A stretch of DNA of 41,059 bases from Armatimonadota bacterium. GTDB taxonomy: Bacteria; Armatimonadota; UBA5829; JAUSEB01. The position numbers and the translations under genes are program-made. This document shows positions 7,358-15,659 of this stretch, one piece after another. The notes below the pieces were generated by a model that saw only the letters and a program-made list of their open reading frames with translations, was not told where the DNA came from and ran no database searches. Every line of letters starts with the position of its first letter. Position 1 is the stretch's first letter. The stretch lies in NCBI GenBank assembly GCA_030649165.1, contig JAUSGG010000011.1:1-41059 (forward strand), written 5' to 3'.

Positions 7358-8217
7358 TGCGATTAGGCGTCCACGTCAGAATCGCGGCGGGCCTCTCCAA
7401 GGCAATCGCGGTGGCGGAACGTCTCGGATGCGAGACCATTCAGCTTTTTGCGAGCAACCCGAACGCCTGGCGGGAAAGCGTAGTGGATCAGAGGACTGCC
7501 TCCGATTTCCGCCAGGGCGTCTCCAGAGTGAGCATCTATCCCGTCATTCTGCACACGGCTTATCTTCTCAACCTGGCCTCCGCGGACGAACTCATCTACT
7601 CGCGCAGTTCCAAAGCTTTGGCGCTTGCGCTGCCGCGGGCGGACCTCCTCGGAGCGCAGCACGTTGTAACGCACATCGGCAGCCACGGCGGAACGGGATA
7701 CGCTCAGGGGATACGGCGGATAAACGAAGCGGTTCGCCGGGCGCTCGATGCGTCTCCCGGGGACCACATGGTCCTGCTGGAAGGCGGAGCGGGGGCCGGC
7801 AATACGATCGGCTCACAGTTCGATGAAATGGCGGAATTGCTCGATGGATTTGGCGACTACTCAGAACGCGTCGGTATCGCCTTGGACACGGCCCACTTGT
7901 GGGCGGCGGGGTACGATCTGTCGAACGAGGACGCCGTGGACCGGACACTGGCGGAGTTTGACAGGACGGTGGGCCTGTCCCGGCTGCGTCTCCTCCACTG
8001 CAACGACACGAAGATGGCCTTGGGATCGCACAGAGACCGTCACTGGCACATCGGGGAGGGCAATATCGGCATCGCCGGCTTCCGCGCTATCGTGAACCAC
8101 GAGTCCCTGCGGGATGTCCCTGGGATACTGGAGACGCCTATGGACGAGCCGGGTTTGGACGAGCGAAATCTGAGTCTGTTGAAATCGTTGCGAGAGCCTC
8201 CCGGGCCGGAAGAATGA
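7357..8217 (+). CDS. nfo: Endonuclease IV (AP endonuclease)
   Basis: The protein (286 residues) is a zinc-dependent AP endonuclease IV of base-excision repair, with a TIM barrel. Its start, RLGVHVRIAAGLSKAIAVAERLGCETIQLFASNPNAW, is diagnostic. Later come VILHTAYLLNLAS, VVTHIGSHGG, VLLEGGAGAGNTIG, GIALDTAHLWAAGYDL, RLRLLHCNDTKMALGSHRDRHWHIGEGNIG and ILETPMDEPG, which supply the expected His, Glu and Asp metal ligands. The length is normal for the family (about 280). I chose the ATG at 7357 in a TGATG overlap with the upstream stop; a GTG one codon earlier is possible. It is followed by a convergent intergenic region. Confidence 0.96.
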   Translation: MRLGVHVRIAAGLSKAIAVAERLGCETIQLFASNPNAWRESVVDQRTASDFRQGVSRVSIYPVILHTAYLLNLASADELIYSRSSKALALALPRADLLGAQHVVTHIGSHGGTGYAQGIRRINEAVRRALDASPGDHMVLLEGGAGAGNTIGSQFDEMAELLDGFGDYSERVGIALDTAHLWAAGYDLSNEDAVDRTLAEFDRTVGLSRLRLLHCNDTKMALGSHRDRHWHIGEGNIGIAGFRAIVNHESLRDVPGILETPMDEPGLDERNLSLLKSLREPPGPEE

Positions 8218-8312
8218 CGAGGAAATGACCGCCATGCCAGTATAAGCGCTGGGTTATTTAACTGCCTTGCTAGAAGACAGGAAAAAAATATCCAGTTTTT
8301 TTTCAAATAGTG

Positions 8313-8341
8313 TTGACAAGGCTCAGTTTGCTTGCTATACT
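8313..8341 (+). promoter_or_regulatory. Consensus sigma-70 promoter with no downstream ORF
   Basis: TTGACA (8313-8318), a 17-bp spacer and TATACT (8336-8341) form a near-perfect housekeeping promoter reading rightwards. Transcription would start near 8348. No plus-strand gene follows, and the next gene is on the minus strand and converges. This suggests a small RNA or antisense transcript. Confidence 0.7.
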
Positions 8342-8347
8342 GCCCTC

Positions 8348-8411
8348 GCTTCTTTTCTCCTTTCTTTCTCCTGTTGGGCTTGGCTGGCCGCCCAACGGCC
8401 AAGTCCTTTTT
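8348..8411 (+). ncRNA. Candidate small RNA (about 65 nt)
   Basis: This is the predicted product of the promoter at 8313-8341. A pyrimidine-rich 5' part is followed by stem CTGTTGGGC (8371-8379) with GCCCAACGG (8390-8398). The loop bases TTGGC (8380-8384) can pair with GCCAA (8398-8402), giving a possible H-type pseudoknot or an alternative terminator stem. TCCTTTTT (8404-8411) could then act as a terminator tract. No known RNA family was recognised. The hairpin might instead be only a terminator between convergent genes. Confidence 0.35.
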
Positions 8412-8435
8412 CCAGGGGGAAGATCTCCGGCTCCC

Positions 8436-8909
8436 CTACTTCACGATCTTCATCGCGCGCATTCGCTCGACGGCAAACTTGTCCGCCTTCGTCTGCTTGT
8501 AGCGGCCATTCCTGCCTTCCAGATGATCCAGATAGTGCGAGAACTCGTGGAGAAAAATGGCCAGCGCCAGGCGCTCAGCGGTGTGGAACGTCTCGTAGCG
8601 AAGTTTCTGGTAGATGACCTCCCTGCCCTTCTTGTCTATGCGGGTAATGTAGTCGGAGGTCTTGAACGCCACCCGCAGCGGGTATCCGTTGTCCTTGTTG
8701 ATCCTGAGCCTGATCAGCTTGCCGTCGGGCCGTCCGGGGGCTTCCCTGTAGTACGTCCCGGATACGAACCTGCCGGAACAAGACGGACAATACTTCACTT
8801 CCACGGTCAGGCCGCTGTGATCGAATCCATCCACAGCCTCCGCGAACAGTCTCTTCAAATCGTAGTGCGTCTTATTGCATATTTCCATCGCATCGACCAC
8901 CAATCTCAA
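8436..8909 (-). CDS. Putative zinc metalloprotease (HExxH protein)
   Basis: The 157-residue protein has an HEFSHYLDHLEG motif (about residues 121-132) followed by KADKFAVERM. This is an HExxH zinc site with a possible third ligand, as in small minigluzincin or SprT-like proteases. A CPSC pair near residues 41-44, upstream of the catalytic motif, may form half of a zinc site. No signal peptide is visible, so it is probably cytoplasmic. The TTG at 8909 abuts the stop of the upstream oxidoreductase gene; an ATG at 8888 is an alternative. The same-strand arrangement suggests co-transcription with the oxidoreductase, but a functional link is not apparent. Family assignment is uncertain. Confidence 0.6.
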   Translation of the reverse strand: MRLVVDAMEICNKTHYDLKRLFAEAVDGFDHSGLTVEVKYCPSCSGRFVSGTYYREAPGRPDGKLIRLRINKDNGYPLRVAFKTSDYITRIDKKGREVIYQKLRYETFHTAERLALAIFLHEFSHYLDHLEGRNGRYKQTKADKFAVERMRAMKIVK

Positions 8910-9932
8910 CTATGTTCCCAGGCGGGGAGCGCCGGCCTTTCGGTAAATCTTCGTGAGCGCGTCGACCGCCAATCTCGCGTCCCTTCCCGTCACAAAGGGC
9001 CGGCGGTCCTCCCGTATCGCGTCAACAAAATCCTGCAACTGAAAAGCGTGCCCGGTTAGGCCGATATCCCTGGCGTCGGCGCGCCCGTCCACCTTCGCCG
9101 TTTCGGAGGCGATGTCTATCTCCTCGCCCAAGACCTTGAAGGAAGTCACAGTGGGACCCTCAAGCGAAGCCGATCCCTTCTCGCCTATGATCTCCGTCCG
9201 GGTCGTTACGCCCGGGTAGGCGCAGGTGGTGGCTTCCACGACGCCTTTTGCGCCGTTCTCGAAGGCCAGGACGGCTATGGCGAAATCCTCTGCCTCGATC
9301 TTCCGCGCCGTCGTCGTGACATACGCGTACTCAGCTTCCTTGACCGGTCCGCAGAAATAGCATAGCTGATCGACGCTGTGGACCGCCTGGTTCGACAGGA
9401 CGCCGCCATCCAGCGCCCACGTCCCGCGCCACGCGCCGCTGTCGTAATAACTCTGATCGCGCCACCATTTTACGTAGGCGCTGCAGGACAACAGCCTGCC
9501 CAGTTTGCCGTCGTCGATCAACTGTTTGGCCAAACGAGCTTCGGGCCCCACTCGGTACTGGAAAATGCAGGCCAGCTTGACTTTCGCCCGTTCGGTCGAC
9601 TCGATCAACCTGTCGGCCTTAGCCAGGTCGATGTCCATCGGCTTCTCGGTCAATACGTGCAGCCCGCGCTCCGCGGCCAGTATCCCCTGCTCCGCGTGCA
9701 TTCCTGAAGGCGTGCAGATGTCCACCGCGTCCAGCTTCGCCCTGGCCAGCATATCCCCATAGTCGTAGTAAGCCTCAGAGCCGAACTTGGCGGCCGCTTC
9801 CTGAGCTCTTTCCGGGACAACATCGCATACCGCGACAACTTCAGCGCCGGTGACCTTGGACCAGAGGTCGAGATGATAGATGCCGATAACGCCGTAGCCG
9901 ACGAGACCGACTCGAAGCGCTCCTTCTGACAT
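8910..9932 (-). CDS. Gfo/Idh/MocA family NAD(P)-dependent oxidoreductase
   Basis: The 340-residue protein has an N-terminal Rossmann fold with LRVGLVGYGVIGIYHLDLW. The DAVDICTPSGMHAEQGILAAERGLHVLTEKPMDIDLAKAD region contains the conserved EKP motif (about residues 96-98), and the alpha/beta substrate domain begins with IFQYRVGPEARLAKQLIDDGKLG. A motif GGVLSNQAVHSVDQLCYFCG carries the family's catalytic-region His. Such enzymes oxidise or reduce sugars, inositols and related compounds in the cytoplasm; the exact substrate is not predictable. The start is ATG with a purine-rich GGAAGGAAA upstream. It is divergent from the gene at 10146 and directly upstream of the HExxH protein. Confidence 0.92.
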   Translation of the reverse strand: MSEGALRVGLVGYGVIGIYHLDLWSKVTGAEVVAVCDVVPERAQEAAAKFGSEAYYDYGDMLARAKLDAVDICTPSGMHAEQGILAAERGLHVLTEKPMDIDLAKADRLIESTERAKVKLACIFQYRVGPEARLAKQLIDDGKLGRLLSCSAYVKWWRDQSYYDSGAWRGTWALDGGVLSNQAVHSVDQLCYFCGPVKEAEYAYVTTTARKIEAEDFAIAVLAFENGAKGVVEATTCAYPGVTTRTEIIGEKGSASLEGPTVTSFKVLGEEIDIASETAKVDGRADARDIGLTGHAFQLQDFVDAIREDRRPFVTGRDARLAVDALTKIYRKAGAPRLGT

Positions 9933-10145
9933 GGTGATTGAGATTTCCTTCCCCTGTGGTGAATACGCAGTCGCTATGAAGCCACTTCCGCGGGAAAAGA
10001 GCGAGTTCCTCCCAATGTATCGAGGGTTTTTGCCCCAATAAGTCGATAAAGTTTATGTCGATTGCAGAGCGTTGCCGCAGGGTTTTTCGCGACCTCCGCA
10101 AAACACTTTAACAGTATTCAATTCGCTGATTCAGGAGGGAGCCAG

Positions 10146-10922
10146 ATGAGCGCGTCCCGCGTACTGCGCATTCGACAGGTGACGGACCTCCCGCACCAGA
10201 CGATCGGTTTCGAACTGACCGATCTGCCCGGCGATGAGTTTCTGCTGGTCGTGCCCGAGCTTGTCTCGGATGCGGAGGAGGCGCTTCTGCCATGGAGCCA
10301 CCCGAGCCCGCGGTGGGAAATTGGACAGGACTCCGCCCACTGTATGATAGACATCGACCGGGCAATCCTGATGGAGGCTGACGTGGTCTTCCGCGGTGAG
10401 GACATCAGTATTGCCGTCACCGTCACGAATCTGTCCGAACGTATCTGGCGGCTCGCGAATCTGTTCACGTGTTTCGCCTTCTACCGGGCGCCGCGGTTCA
10501 ACGACCCCGATTTGCGGAGGACCTTCATACCGATTGGAGCGCGCCGGTGGAAATCGGTGGGTGAACTGTTCGCCGAGCGAGACCCCGGTCCCGACCGCCA
10601 TACATTCTTCCCTGTGCGCGGCGGTCCGCCGCTCGAAGAGATGTGGGTATGTCGCGCGATCGATCAGAACCATCCGCAGGTAGCGTCACAGGGCGCCATG
10701 TGCGTCGTCTCCAGCGACGGCGAGTGGGTCGCGGGCATGACCAGCCCCAAGCCGGTTTACCTGTTCAACAACCGGCGCCTGCACTGCATTCACGCTGATC
10801 CGCTGTTGGGAACGGTGAGGCCGGGCCAGGTGGCGCAGGGTGTCAGCACGCTGCATATTTTTCGGGGAACGTTGGAGGATTACGAGAAGCGGCTCATTGA
10901 CAGCGCATGCCTCCACGGATAG
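10146..10922 (+). CDS. Conserved hypothetical protein, beta-rich
   Basis: The 258-residue protein starts at ATG 10146, 7 nt after AGGAGGG (10132-10138). An upstream in-frame ATG at 10062 has no such site. There is no signal peptide or membrane segment. The sequence alternates short beta-type segments (ISIAVTVTNLSERIWRLANLFTCFAFYRAPRFNDP) and ends with a VSTLHIFRGTLEDYEKR tail, suggesting a beta-sandwich or jelly-roll fold. I do not recognise a family. It is divergent from the Gfo/Idh/MocA gene, and the 213-bp gap between them could hold a shared control region, although no clear promoter boxes are visible. Confidence 0.65.
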   Translation: MSASRVLRIRQVTDLPHQTIGFELTDLPGDEFLLVVPELVSDAEEALLPWSHPSPRWEIGQDSAHCMIDIDRAILMEADVVFRGEDISIAVTVTNLSERIWRLANLFTCFAFYRAPRFNDPDLRRTFIPIGARRWKSVGELFAERDPGPDRHTFFPVRGGPPLEEMWVCRAIDQNHPQVASQGAMCVVSSDGEWVAGMTSPKPVYLFNNRRLHCIHADPLLGTVRPGQVAQGVSTLHIFRGTLEDYEKRLIDSACLHG

Positions 10923-10955
10923 CACACGGACAAGGCCGTGGACTTATGCAATTGA

Positions 10956-11546
10956 CTAACGGTGTCTGCGCCGCCGGAATGCCGCCCCTGCAAGACCGCT
11001 CAATCCCAAGGCCACGGATACCAAGCCTGCCGGCTCGGGAACGACAGCGGTTCCCTCCACAACCAGACTGACGGAGTCGAGATCGCCCCACGGCACGTCA
11101 GAAGCGGTGTAGTCGCCGTTCTCCGGTGCGTAGGCCGTCTCCAGGATGGCTCTGCCGTCAAGCAGGAAGTCCCAGGAGTTGGCGCCCTGGTAGGCGCTTT
11201 GGGTGTCGAAGGAAACGGACGGAAAGCTGTAGCTATATGGACTCCACGGACCGGAAGCGACCGCCATAATAGAGTTCGGAGACTCTATCAGGCTGGACTC
11301 GAAACGTCCTCGCACCGGCAGCAGGAAGTCGTCGTAGCCTGTTGTCACCATTCCCGACCAATCGATGCTGACGCTCTGAATGCTGGAAAACTGGAGACCG
11401 AAGTCCACCGATTCCTGCCAGTATTCGTCAGCGTCGTATATCCCGGTCCAATCACCAGTGAGCGAAAGTGTATAGGTATCGCCGTGCGCCGTAGTGACTC
11501 CGCAGACCACAAAAAGCAGAACCAGACAGAACAACCTGCGATTCAT
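10956..11546 (-). CDS. PEP-CTERM sorting domain protein
   Basis: The protein (about 196 residues) has a Sec signal peptide (LFCLVLLFVVCGVTTAHG). A beta-rich, Ser/Tyr/Asp-rich extracellular body follows. The C-terminus is a PEP-CTERM anchor: the VPEPAG motif, a hydrophobic stretch (LVSVALGLSGLAGAAF) and a terminal RRRRHR cluster. Such proteins are processed by an exosortase and often associate with exopolysaccharide. No exosortase (EpsH/XrtA) lies in this window. The ATG at 11546 is favoured because GGGAGGG sits about 8 nt upstream; the GTG three codons earlier is too close. It is a single-gene unit with dispersed repeats upstream. Confidence 0.85.
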   Translation of the reverse strand: MNRRLFCLVLLFVVCGVTTAHGDTYTLSLTGDWTGIYDADEYWQESVDFGLQFSSIQSVSIDWSGMVTTGYDDFLLPVRGRFESSLIESPNSIMAVASGPWSPYSYSFPSVSFDTQSAYQGANSWDFLLDGRAILETAYAPENGDYTASDVPWGDLDSVSLVVEGTAVVPEPAGLVSVALGLSGLAGAAFRRRRHR

Positions 11547-11654
11547 CTTGCACACCCTCCCCGATCATCCAGATGGCCAAACTTCACCAAACGGAAAGAC
11601 GATGCAAGAATCGTGCCAATGCTTGTCTTCTCGTCAGGCTTCCGAGTCCTTCTG

Positions 11655-11775
11655 TTCCCCTCCCCCTCCCCATTCAGGGGAGGGTTGGGGTGGGGTCATC
11701 TCTCGGCGAAGAGTCGAGCGAATCGAACGCAACCCCCTCTCCCTACGAGGGAGAGGGCTGGGGTGAGGGTGGAAG
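11655..11775. repeat. Two dispersed CCCTC-type palindromes
   Basis: Copy one has arms CCCTCCCC (11664-11671) and GGGGAGGG (11677-11684), followed by TTGGGGTGGGG. Copy two has arms CCCTCTCCCT (11735-11744) and AGGGAGAGGG (11748-11757), followed by CTGGGGTGAGGGTGG. They lie about 50 bp apart in the gap between the PEP-CTERM gene and the GH51 gene. Confidence 0.85.
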
Positions 11776-11796
11776 TCTTCGAACTGAAGCGACCTG

Positions 11797-13311
11797 TCAC
11801 TCCCGGGATTTCTTCATCCGCAGAACGCTGTAAGACAGCTTTGGCAGAACGGCGGTAAGCTTTCCGTCGTCGATCGACGCGGCGGCGGCCCTGCGCGGGA
11901 CAACGTTGTCGGGTCTGGCTTCCGTGTTGGACGCATCCCAGTCTTCGTGAGCGAGCAGCCATTGCTCATCCACCTTATAGTCGCCGACGCCGCGCAGGTC
12001 GCATTCCAAGGCGAGATCGTCTTCCTGCGATCTGTTCACGGCGAAGATCGTGAGCGCGTCGTGTTCGTCGTCCAGAATGGCGATGCCGTCAAGTAAGGTC
12101 ACCGGGCCGAGGTCTTTGCTCTCGTAGACCGGCGAGTCGATCAGCGTGTTGAGGGCGACGCCCCTTCCGTACTTGGAGGCGAGCATGAGCGGGTAATACG
12201 TCGCCTGCGGCCAGACCGGTCCGCCGGTTCGAGTCGTTATGCAGGCGATGGTGTTTACAAGTTCGGAGAAGCACGCGATTTTGACACGGTCGGCGTGCTT
12301 GAGCAGCGTGATGATCATCAGCCCGACCACGACGGCGTCCTCGAACGAGTAGACCTCTTCCAGATAAGGCTGCGGGGTTGTATGGAAGGATCTTACGTTC
12401 TTCTCGGGCTCACGCTCGCGCCACCACACGTTCCACTCGTCCAGGGATATGTACAGGGGTTTCCTGGACCGATGCTTGGCTTTGACTACGTCGCAGATGC
12501 TGACGACCGTGCTGATGAAGGAGTCCATCAGCAGTGGCCTTGCCATATACTCGGCGGTTCCCTCAACGGGCTTTTGGAGATATGTGTGGATCGAGATCAT
12601 GTCGATCTGTTCGTACGCCTGCTCCAGAATCGTAATGTTCCAGTCGGGGAAGCTCGGCATTCCCCAATAGGCGCTGCCGCTGATGGTCAGTTCTATGCTG
12701 GGATCGACCATCTTCATCAGCTTGCCGCTCTCTCGCGCTACGATGCCGTACTGGTCAGCGGGCTTATGGCCCATCTGATGGTGACCGTCCATCTCGTTGC
12801 CGAGGCACCACACTTTGATGTTGTGCGGGTCCTTATAGCCGTGGCTAATGCGCAGATCGCTCCAGTAGCTGCCTGACGGGTGGTTGCAGTATTCGACGAT
12901 GCTCCGGGCGGCGTCCAGTCCGCGGGTCCCCATATTGACGGCCATCATAGGCTGTGCGCCTACGCGCCTGGTCCATTCGCAAAACTCGTTCGTGCCGAAT
13001 TCGTTTGTCTCGACCACATCCCAGACCACATCCAGCCGCTTTGGCCTGTCCGCAACGGGGCCAACGCCATCCTCCCAGTTGTACGCGGATACGAAGTTTC
13101 CGCCCGGATACCGGATAATCGTCGGGCCGAGTTTGCGGACCAGATCCATCACATCCGTGCGGAAGCCCATGTCGTCCGCCGACGGATGGCCCGGCTCGTA
13201 GACGCCCCCGTAGACCTGGCGTCCCAGGTGCTCGATGAAGGACCCGTACAGGCGATCGTCCACGGCGCCTATGCGGAAATCGCGGTCGAATTTCATACGT
13301 GCTTTTATCAA
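11797..13311 (-). CDS. abfA: Alpha-L-arabinofuranosidase, GH51
   Basis: The 504-residue protein is a GH51 alpha-L-arabinofuranosidase, a retaining enzyme that removes arabinose from hemicellulose. DRLYGSFIEHLGRQVYGGVYEPGH, IIRYPGGNFVSAYNWEDGVGP and EYCNHP are diagnostic. The acid/base Glu sits in VWCLGNEMDGHHQMGH (about residue 173) and the nucleophile Glu in LYISLDEWNVWW (about residue 293). A C-terminal beta domain follows (about 380-504). It has no signal peptide and so is probably intracellular, acting on imported oligosaccharides, as is usual in this family. The TTG start is 5 nt after GGAGGT; an ATG five codons later lacks a good site. Length is normal for the family. Confidence 0.96.
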   Translation of the reverse strand: MIKARMKFDRDFRIGAVDDRLYGSFIEHLGRQVYGGVYEPGHPSADDMGFRTDVMDLVRKLGPTIIRYPGGNFVSAYNWEDGVGPVADRPKRLDVVWDVVETNEFGTNEFCEWTRRVGAQPMMAVNMGTRGLDAARSIVEYCNHPSGSYWSDLRISHGYKDPHNIKVWCLGNEMDGHHQMGHKPADQYGIVARESGKLMKMVDPSIELTISGSAYWGMPSFPDWNITILEQAYEQIDMISIHTYLQKPVEGTAEYMARPLLMDSFISTVVSICDVVKAKHRSRKPLYISLDEWNVWWREREPEKNVRSFHTTPQPYLEEVYSFEDAVVVGLMIITLLKHADRVKIACFSELVNTIACITTRTGGPVWPQATYYPLMLASKYGRGVALNTLIDSPVYESKDLGPVTLLDGIAILDDEHDALTIFAVNRSQEDDLALECDLRGVGDYKVDEQWLLAHEDWDASNTEARPDNVVPRRAAAASIDDGKLTAVLPKLSYSVLRMKKSRE

Positions 13312-13684
13312 GTTCTACCTCCAAGAACGATATGCTTTCGGTGATTCGGAGAACGGCTCGTCGCTAGGCAGGAGCCTTCTAACGTTGATGATGATGGTCA
13401 CGGCCTTTGCGAGACCATCGTTAGCGAGCAGAAGTCATTGGGAGTGAGGACCTTGCGTTGGACAACAGAGAAGTATATCTCAATCTGACTAAGCCAACTC
13501 GCATGAACCGGCAAATGCACGGGCACGATGTTCGGCCACGCCTTCTCCTGTGAACTTGACGTTCTTTACTACAGAATGCTTGGCTGCAGTGACTCTTCTA
13601 TCCTAACTCAAAACGTTATAGTGCGCATCCGTGTTCTTCCGCGGATTTCCCTTAACCCCACCTCTCGACTCTTCCCACTCCGGC
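13312..13684. other. Gene-free region
   Basis: Between the divergently placed GH51 start and the stop of the next minus-strand gene I see no credible gene, RNA or repeat. Apart from the Shine-Dalgarno site of the GH51 gene at its left edge, nothing stands out. Confidence 0.5.
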
Positions 13685-14317
13685 TCAGCCGAACTTCGCC
13701 AAAAACGCCGCTACTTCGCCGAAAAGGTAGTTGTAGGCAGAGTCCATCCAGAGTTCGATCTTGTCGAGGCTGGAGAACGGCGTCGGATGCTGCACATCGA
13801 GCTCCACGTAGAGCTGGGAGGTATCGTTGAAGAATGGCTCGATCTTCAGCTCGTGGACTCCCTCGCGGTGCAGCACGATTCTGATCCCCGTGCCCTGCCG
13901 GCCGTCCCCGAGGGTGTCGAGCGCATCCGATAGGCCGCCGAGCATACTTTCCTCGACGAGCGCCACGGCTTCGCCCGGACCGTCGAGCGCCGCGAAGGCG
14001 GTGAGTTTCACACCGAATGTGAGGAACTGAGGGATTTCGAGATGCTCCTCAACGGTGGAGAACAAATCCAGAGACTTCTCCTTTGCCGTCTGCCAGTGGA
14101 CGATTTCCTCGTTCACCTGTACCCGCGTGACCTGGATAAAGAAGTCGTTCTGCGGATTCGCCATCCTGGCCCCGTCAGGCAGATGGGTAAGCGACTGGTA
14201 GGGGTATCTCTCGGTGATGATGGCGTAGAGCCGGTTGACCATAACGGGCTCTAGCGCAAGGGGCGGGTACACGAGTCCCGCTGTCATACGGCGGCAGGTA
14301 AGAAGTTCGGGGTTCAT
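13685..14317 (-). CDS. Conserved hypothetical protein
   Basis: The 210-residue protein starts at ATG 14317. It has no signal peptide. It contains FFIQVTRVQVNEEIVHWQ and LTFGVKLTAFAALD, and a C-terminal segment with LDKIELWMDSAYNYLFGEVAAFLAKFG. The pattern (beta strands followed by a terminal helix) is somewhat like the sporadically distributed TIGR04255-type proteins, but I cannot claim membership. Codon use looks like its neighbours. It appears to be a single-gene transcription unit, ending before a gene-free region. The function is unknown. Confidence 0.65.
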   Translation of the reverse strand: MNPELLTCRRMTAGLVYPPLALEPVMVNRLYAIITERYPYQSLTHLPDGARMANPQNDFFIQVTRVQVNEEIVHWQTAKEKSLDLFSTVEEHLEIPQFLTFGVKLTAFAALDGPGEAVALVEESMLGGLSDALDTLGDGRQGTGIRIVLHREGVHELKIEPFFNDTSQLYVELDVQHPTPFSSLDKIELWMDSAYNYLFGEVAAFLAKFG

Positions 14318-14485
14318 TAGCTCCTCAACGGTTCTGTTAATGCTGGCTTGCCAATTCTAGCGCCTGGGGAGGGGAGAGTCAACAGATTTGGTTGATGGTT
14401 GGTAGTTGATGGTTCATCGGACGGATCAGACTGATCTGACGATCCACACGCAGGTTGACCAGGCCCCGTCGCCGAATACCTACTA

Positions 14486-15556
14486 ATGATGATGAGCGCA
14501 ATCGACCCGGCCATACACAGACTGATCCAAGACGGGACGGCGATCCCAGCCAGCCCGTTGGCGTTGACCGCCGAGCGCAAACTCGACGAGCGCAGGCAGC
14601 GCACGCTGTGGCGGTACTACGTCGCGGCGGGGTGCGGCGGGATCGCCGTCGGCGTTCACACGACGCAGTTCGCCATTCGTTACCCGAAGATCGGCCTGCT
14701 CCGGCCTCTGCTGGAGCTTGCGAAGGAGGAGATGGACCGCGCCGACGCCCGGCAAGACCGACCATTGGCGCGCATAGCCGGCGTCTGCGGCTCAACCGAC
14801 CAGGCCGTCGCCGAAGCCTCGCTGGCCCGCGACCTCGGTTTCTCCGCCGGCTTGTTGAGCCTAGCTGCCCTCAAAGACGCCGACGACGATCGCCTGATCG
14901 ACCATTGCCGCGCCGTGGCCGAGGTTATGCCGGTCTTCGGCTTCTATCTGCAGCCGAGCGTGGGCGGGCGGGTCCTTTTCTACAGCTTCTGGCGGCGGTT
15001 TGCCGAAATCGAGAACGTGATCGCCGTCAAGATCGCGCCTTTCAACAGATACCAGACACTCGACGTCGCGCGGGCCGTGGCCGAATCCGGGCGGAACGAC
15101 ATCGCTCTCTACACCGGCAACGACGACAACATCGTGATGGACCTGCTGACTCCATTCCGTTTCCGCGTCAATGGCTGCGTTGTCGAGCGTCGAATCGTTG
15201 GAGGGCTGCTGGGGCATTGGTCGGTCTGGACTCGCAGGGGCGTCGAGCTGCTCCGGGAATGCCGGGAGGCGTCAAAGCTCGACGGAATACCCGCCGGCCT
15301 GGCTGCGAAATCGGTCGAAGTCACCGACTGCAACGCAGCGTTTTTCGACGCGGCCAATGGATTCGCCGGTTGCATAGCCGGTCTGCACGAGGTCCTGCGA
15401 CGGCAGGGGCTTTTGAAGGATATCACGCTGCTCGATCCCAACGAAACGCTGAGCCCCGGCCAGATGGAAGAAATCGACCGCGTTTACGCCGCGTATCCGC
15501 ATCTGAACGACGACGAGTTCGTATCGCAGCGCCTTGACGAATGGCTGGCGGGATAG
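14486..15556 (+). CDS. Dihydrodipicolinate synthase (DapA)-family aldolase/lyase
   Basis: The 356-residue protein fits the DapA/N-acetylneuraminate lyase TIM-barrel family. GGIAVGVHTTQFAIR near residues 50-64 is equivalent to the GTTGE segment, though the motif is altered. ARIAGVCGSTDQAVAEASLARDLGFSAGLLS and FGFYLQPSVGG (with the Tyr of the active site) follow. IENVIAVKIAPFNRYQTLDV places the Schiff-base Lys near residue 180. It is longer than typical DapA (about 290), mainly at the C-terminus. The substrate is not predictable, and the biosynthetic DapA role is unlikely because no lysine genes are nearby. Three ATGs occur in a row at the start. It converges on the URO-D-like gene at 15660, with an inverted-repeat terminator between them. 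Confidence 0.85.
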   Translation: MMMSAIDPAIHRLIQDGTAIPASPLALTAERKLDERRQRTLWRYYVAAGCGGIAVGVHTTQFAIRYPKIGLLRPLLELAKEEMDRADARQDRPLARIAGVCGSTDQAVAEASLARDLGFSAGLLSLAALKDADDDRLIDHCRAVAEVMPVFGFYLQPSVGGRVLFYSFWRRFAEIENVIAVKIAPFNRYQTLDVARAVAESGRNDIALYTGNDDNIVMDLLTPFRFRVNGCVVERRIVGGLLGHWSVWTRRGVELLRECREASKLDGIPAGLAAKSVEVTDCNAAFFDAANGFAGCIAGLHEVLRRQGLLKDITLLDPNETLSPGQMEEIDRVYAAYPHLNDDEFVSQRLDEWLAG

Positions 15557-15575
15557 CATTATCGGATACGGAGAA

Positions 15576-15643
15576 CGAAGAAAGCACGAAAGCCAAGGAA
15601 GACGTGTAGTTTTTTCGCGCTTTCCTGATTTCGTGCTTTCGTG
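15576..15643. terminator. Inverted repeat between convergent genes, probable bidirectional terminator
   Basis: The left arm CGAAGAAAGCACGAAAGCC (15576-15594, continuing to 15600) pairs imperfectly with the right arm TTCCTGATTTCGTGCTTTCG (15622-15641, continuing to 15643). A T6 run occurs in the loop region. It sits between the stop codons of two genes that face each other, as expected of a shared terminator. It may also be a member of a dispersed family. Confidence 0.55.
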
Positions 15644-15659
15644 ATAAGACCAGTTCCGG

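Noticed and set aside
5530-8217. Heat-shock operon with grpE
   Set aside because: No dnaK, dnaJ, hrcA or CIRCE-like element is nearby; the downstream genes have unrelated roles.
14455-15537. 360-codon frame overlapping the DapA-like gene
   Set aside because: Arg/Pro-rich low-complexity sequence in another frame of a well-supported TIM-barrel gene.
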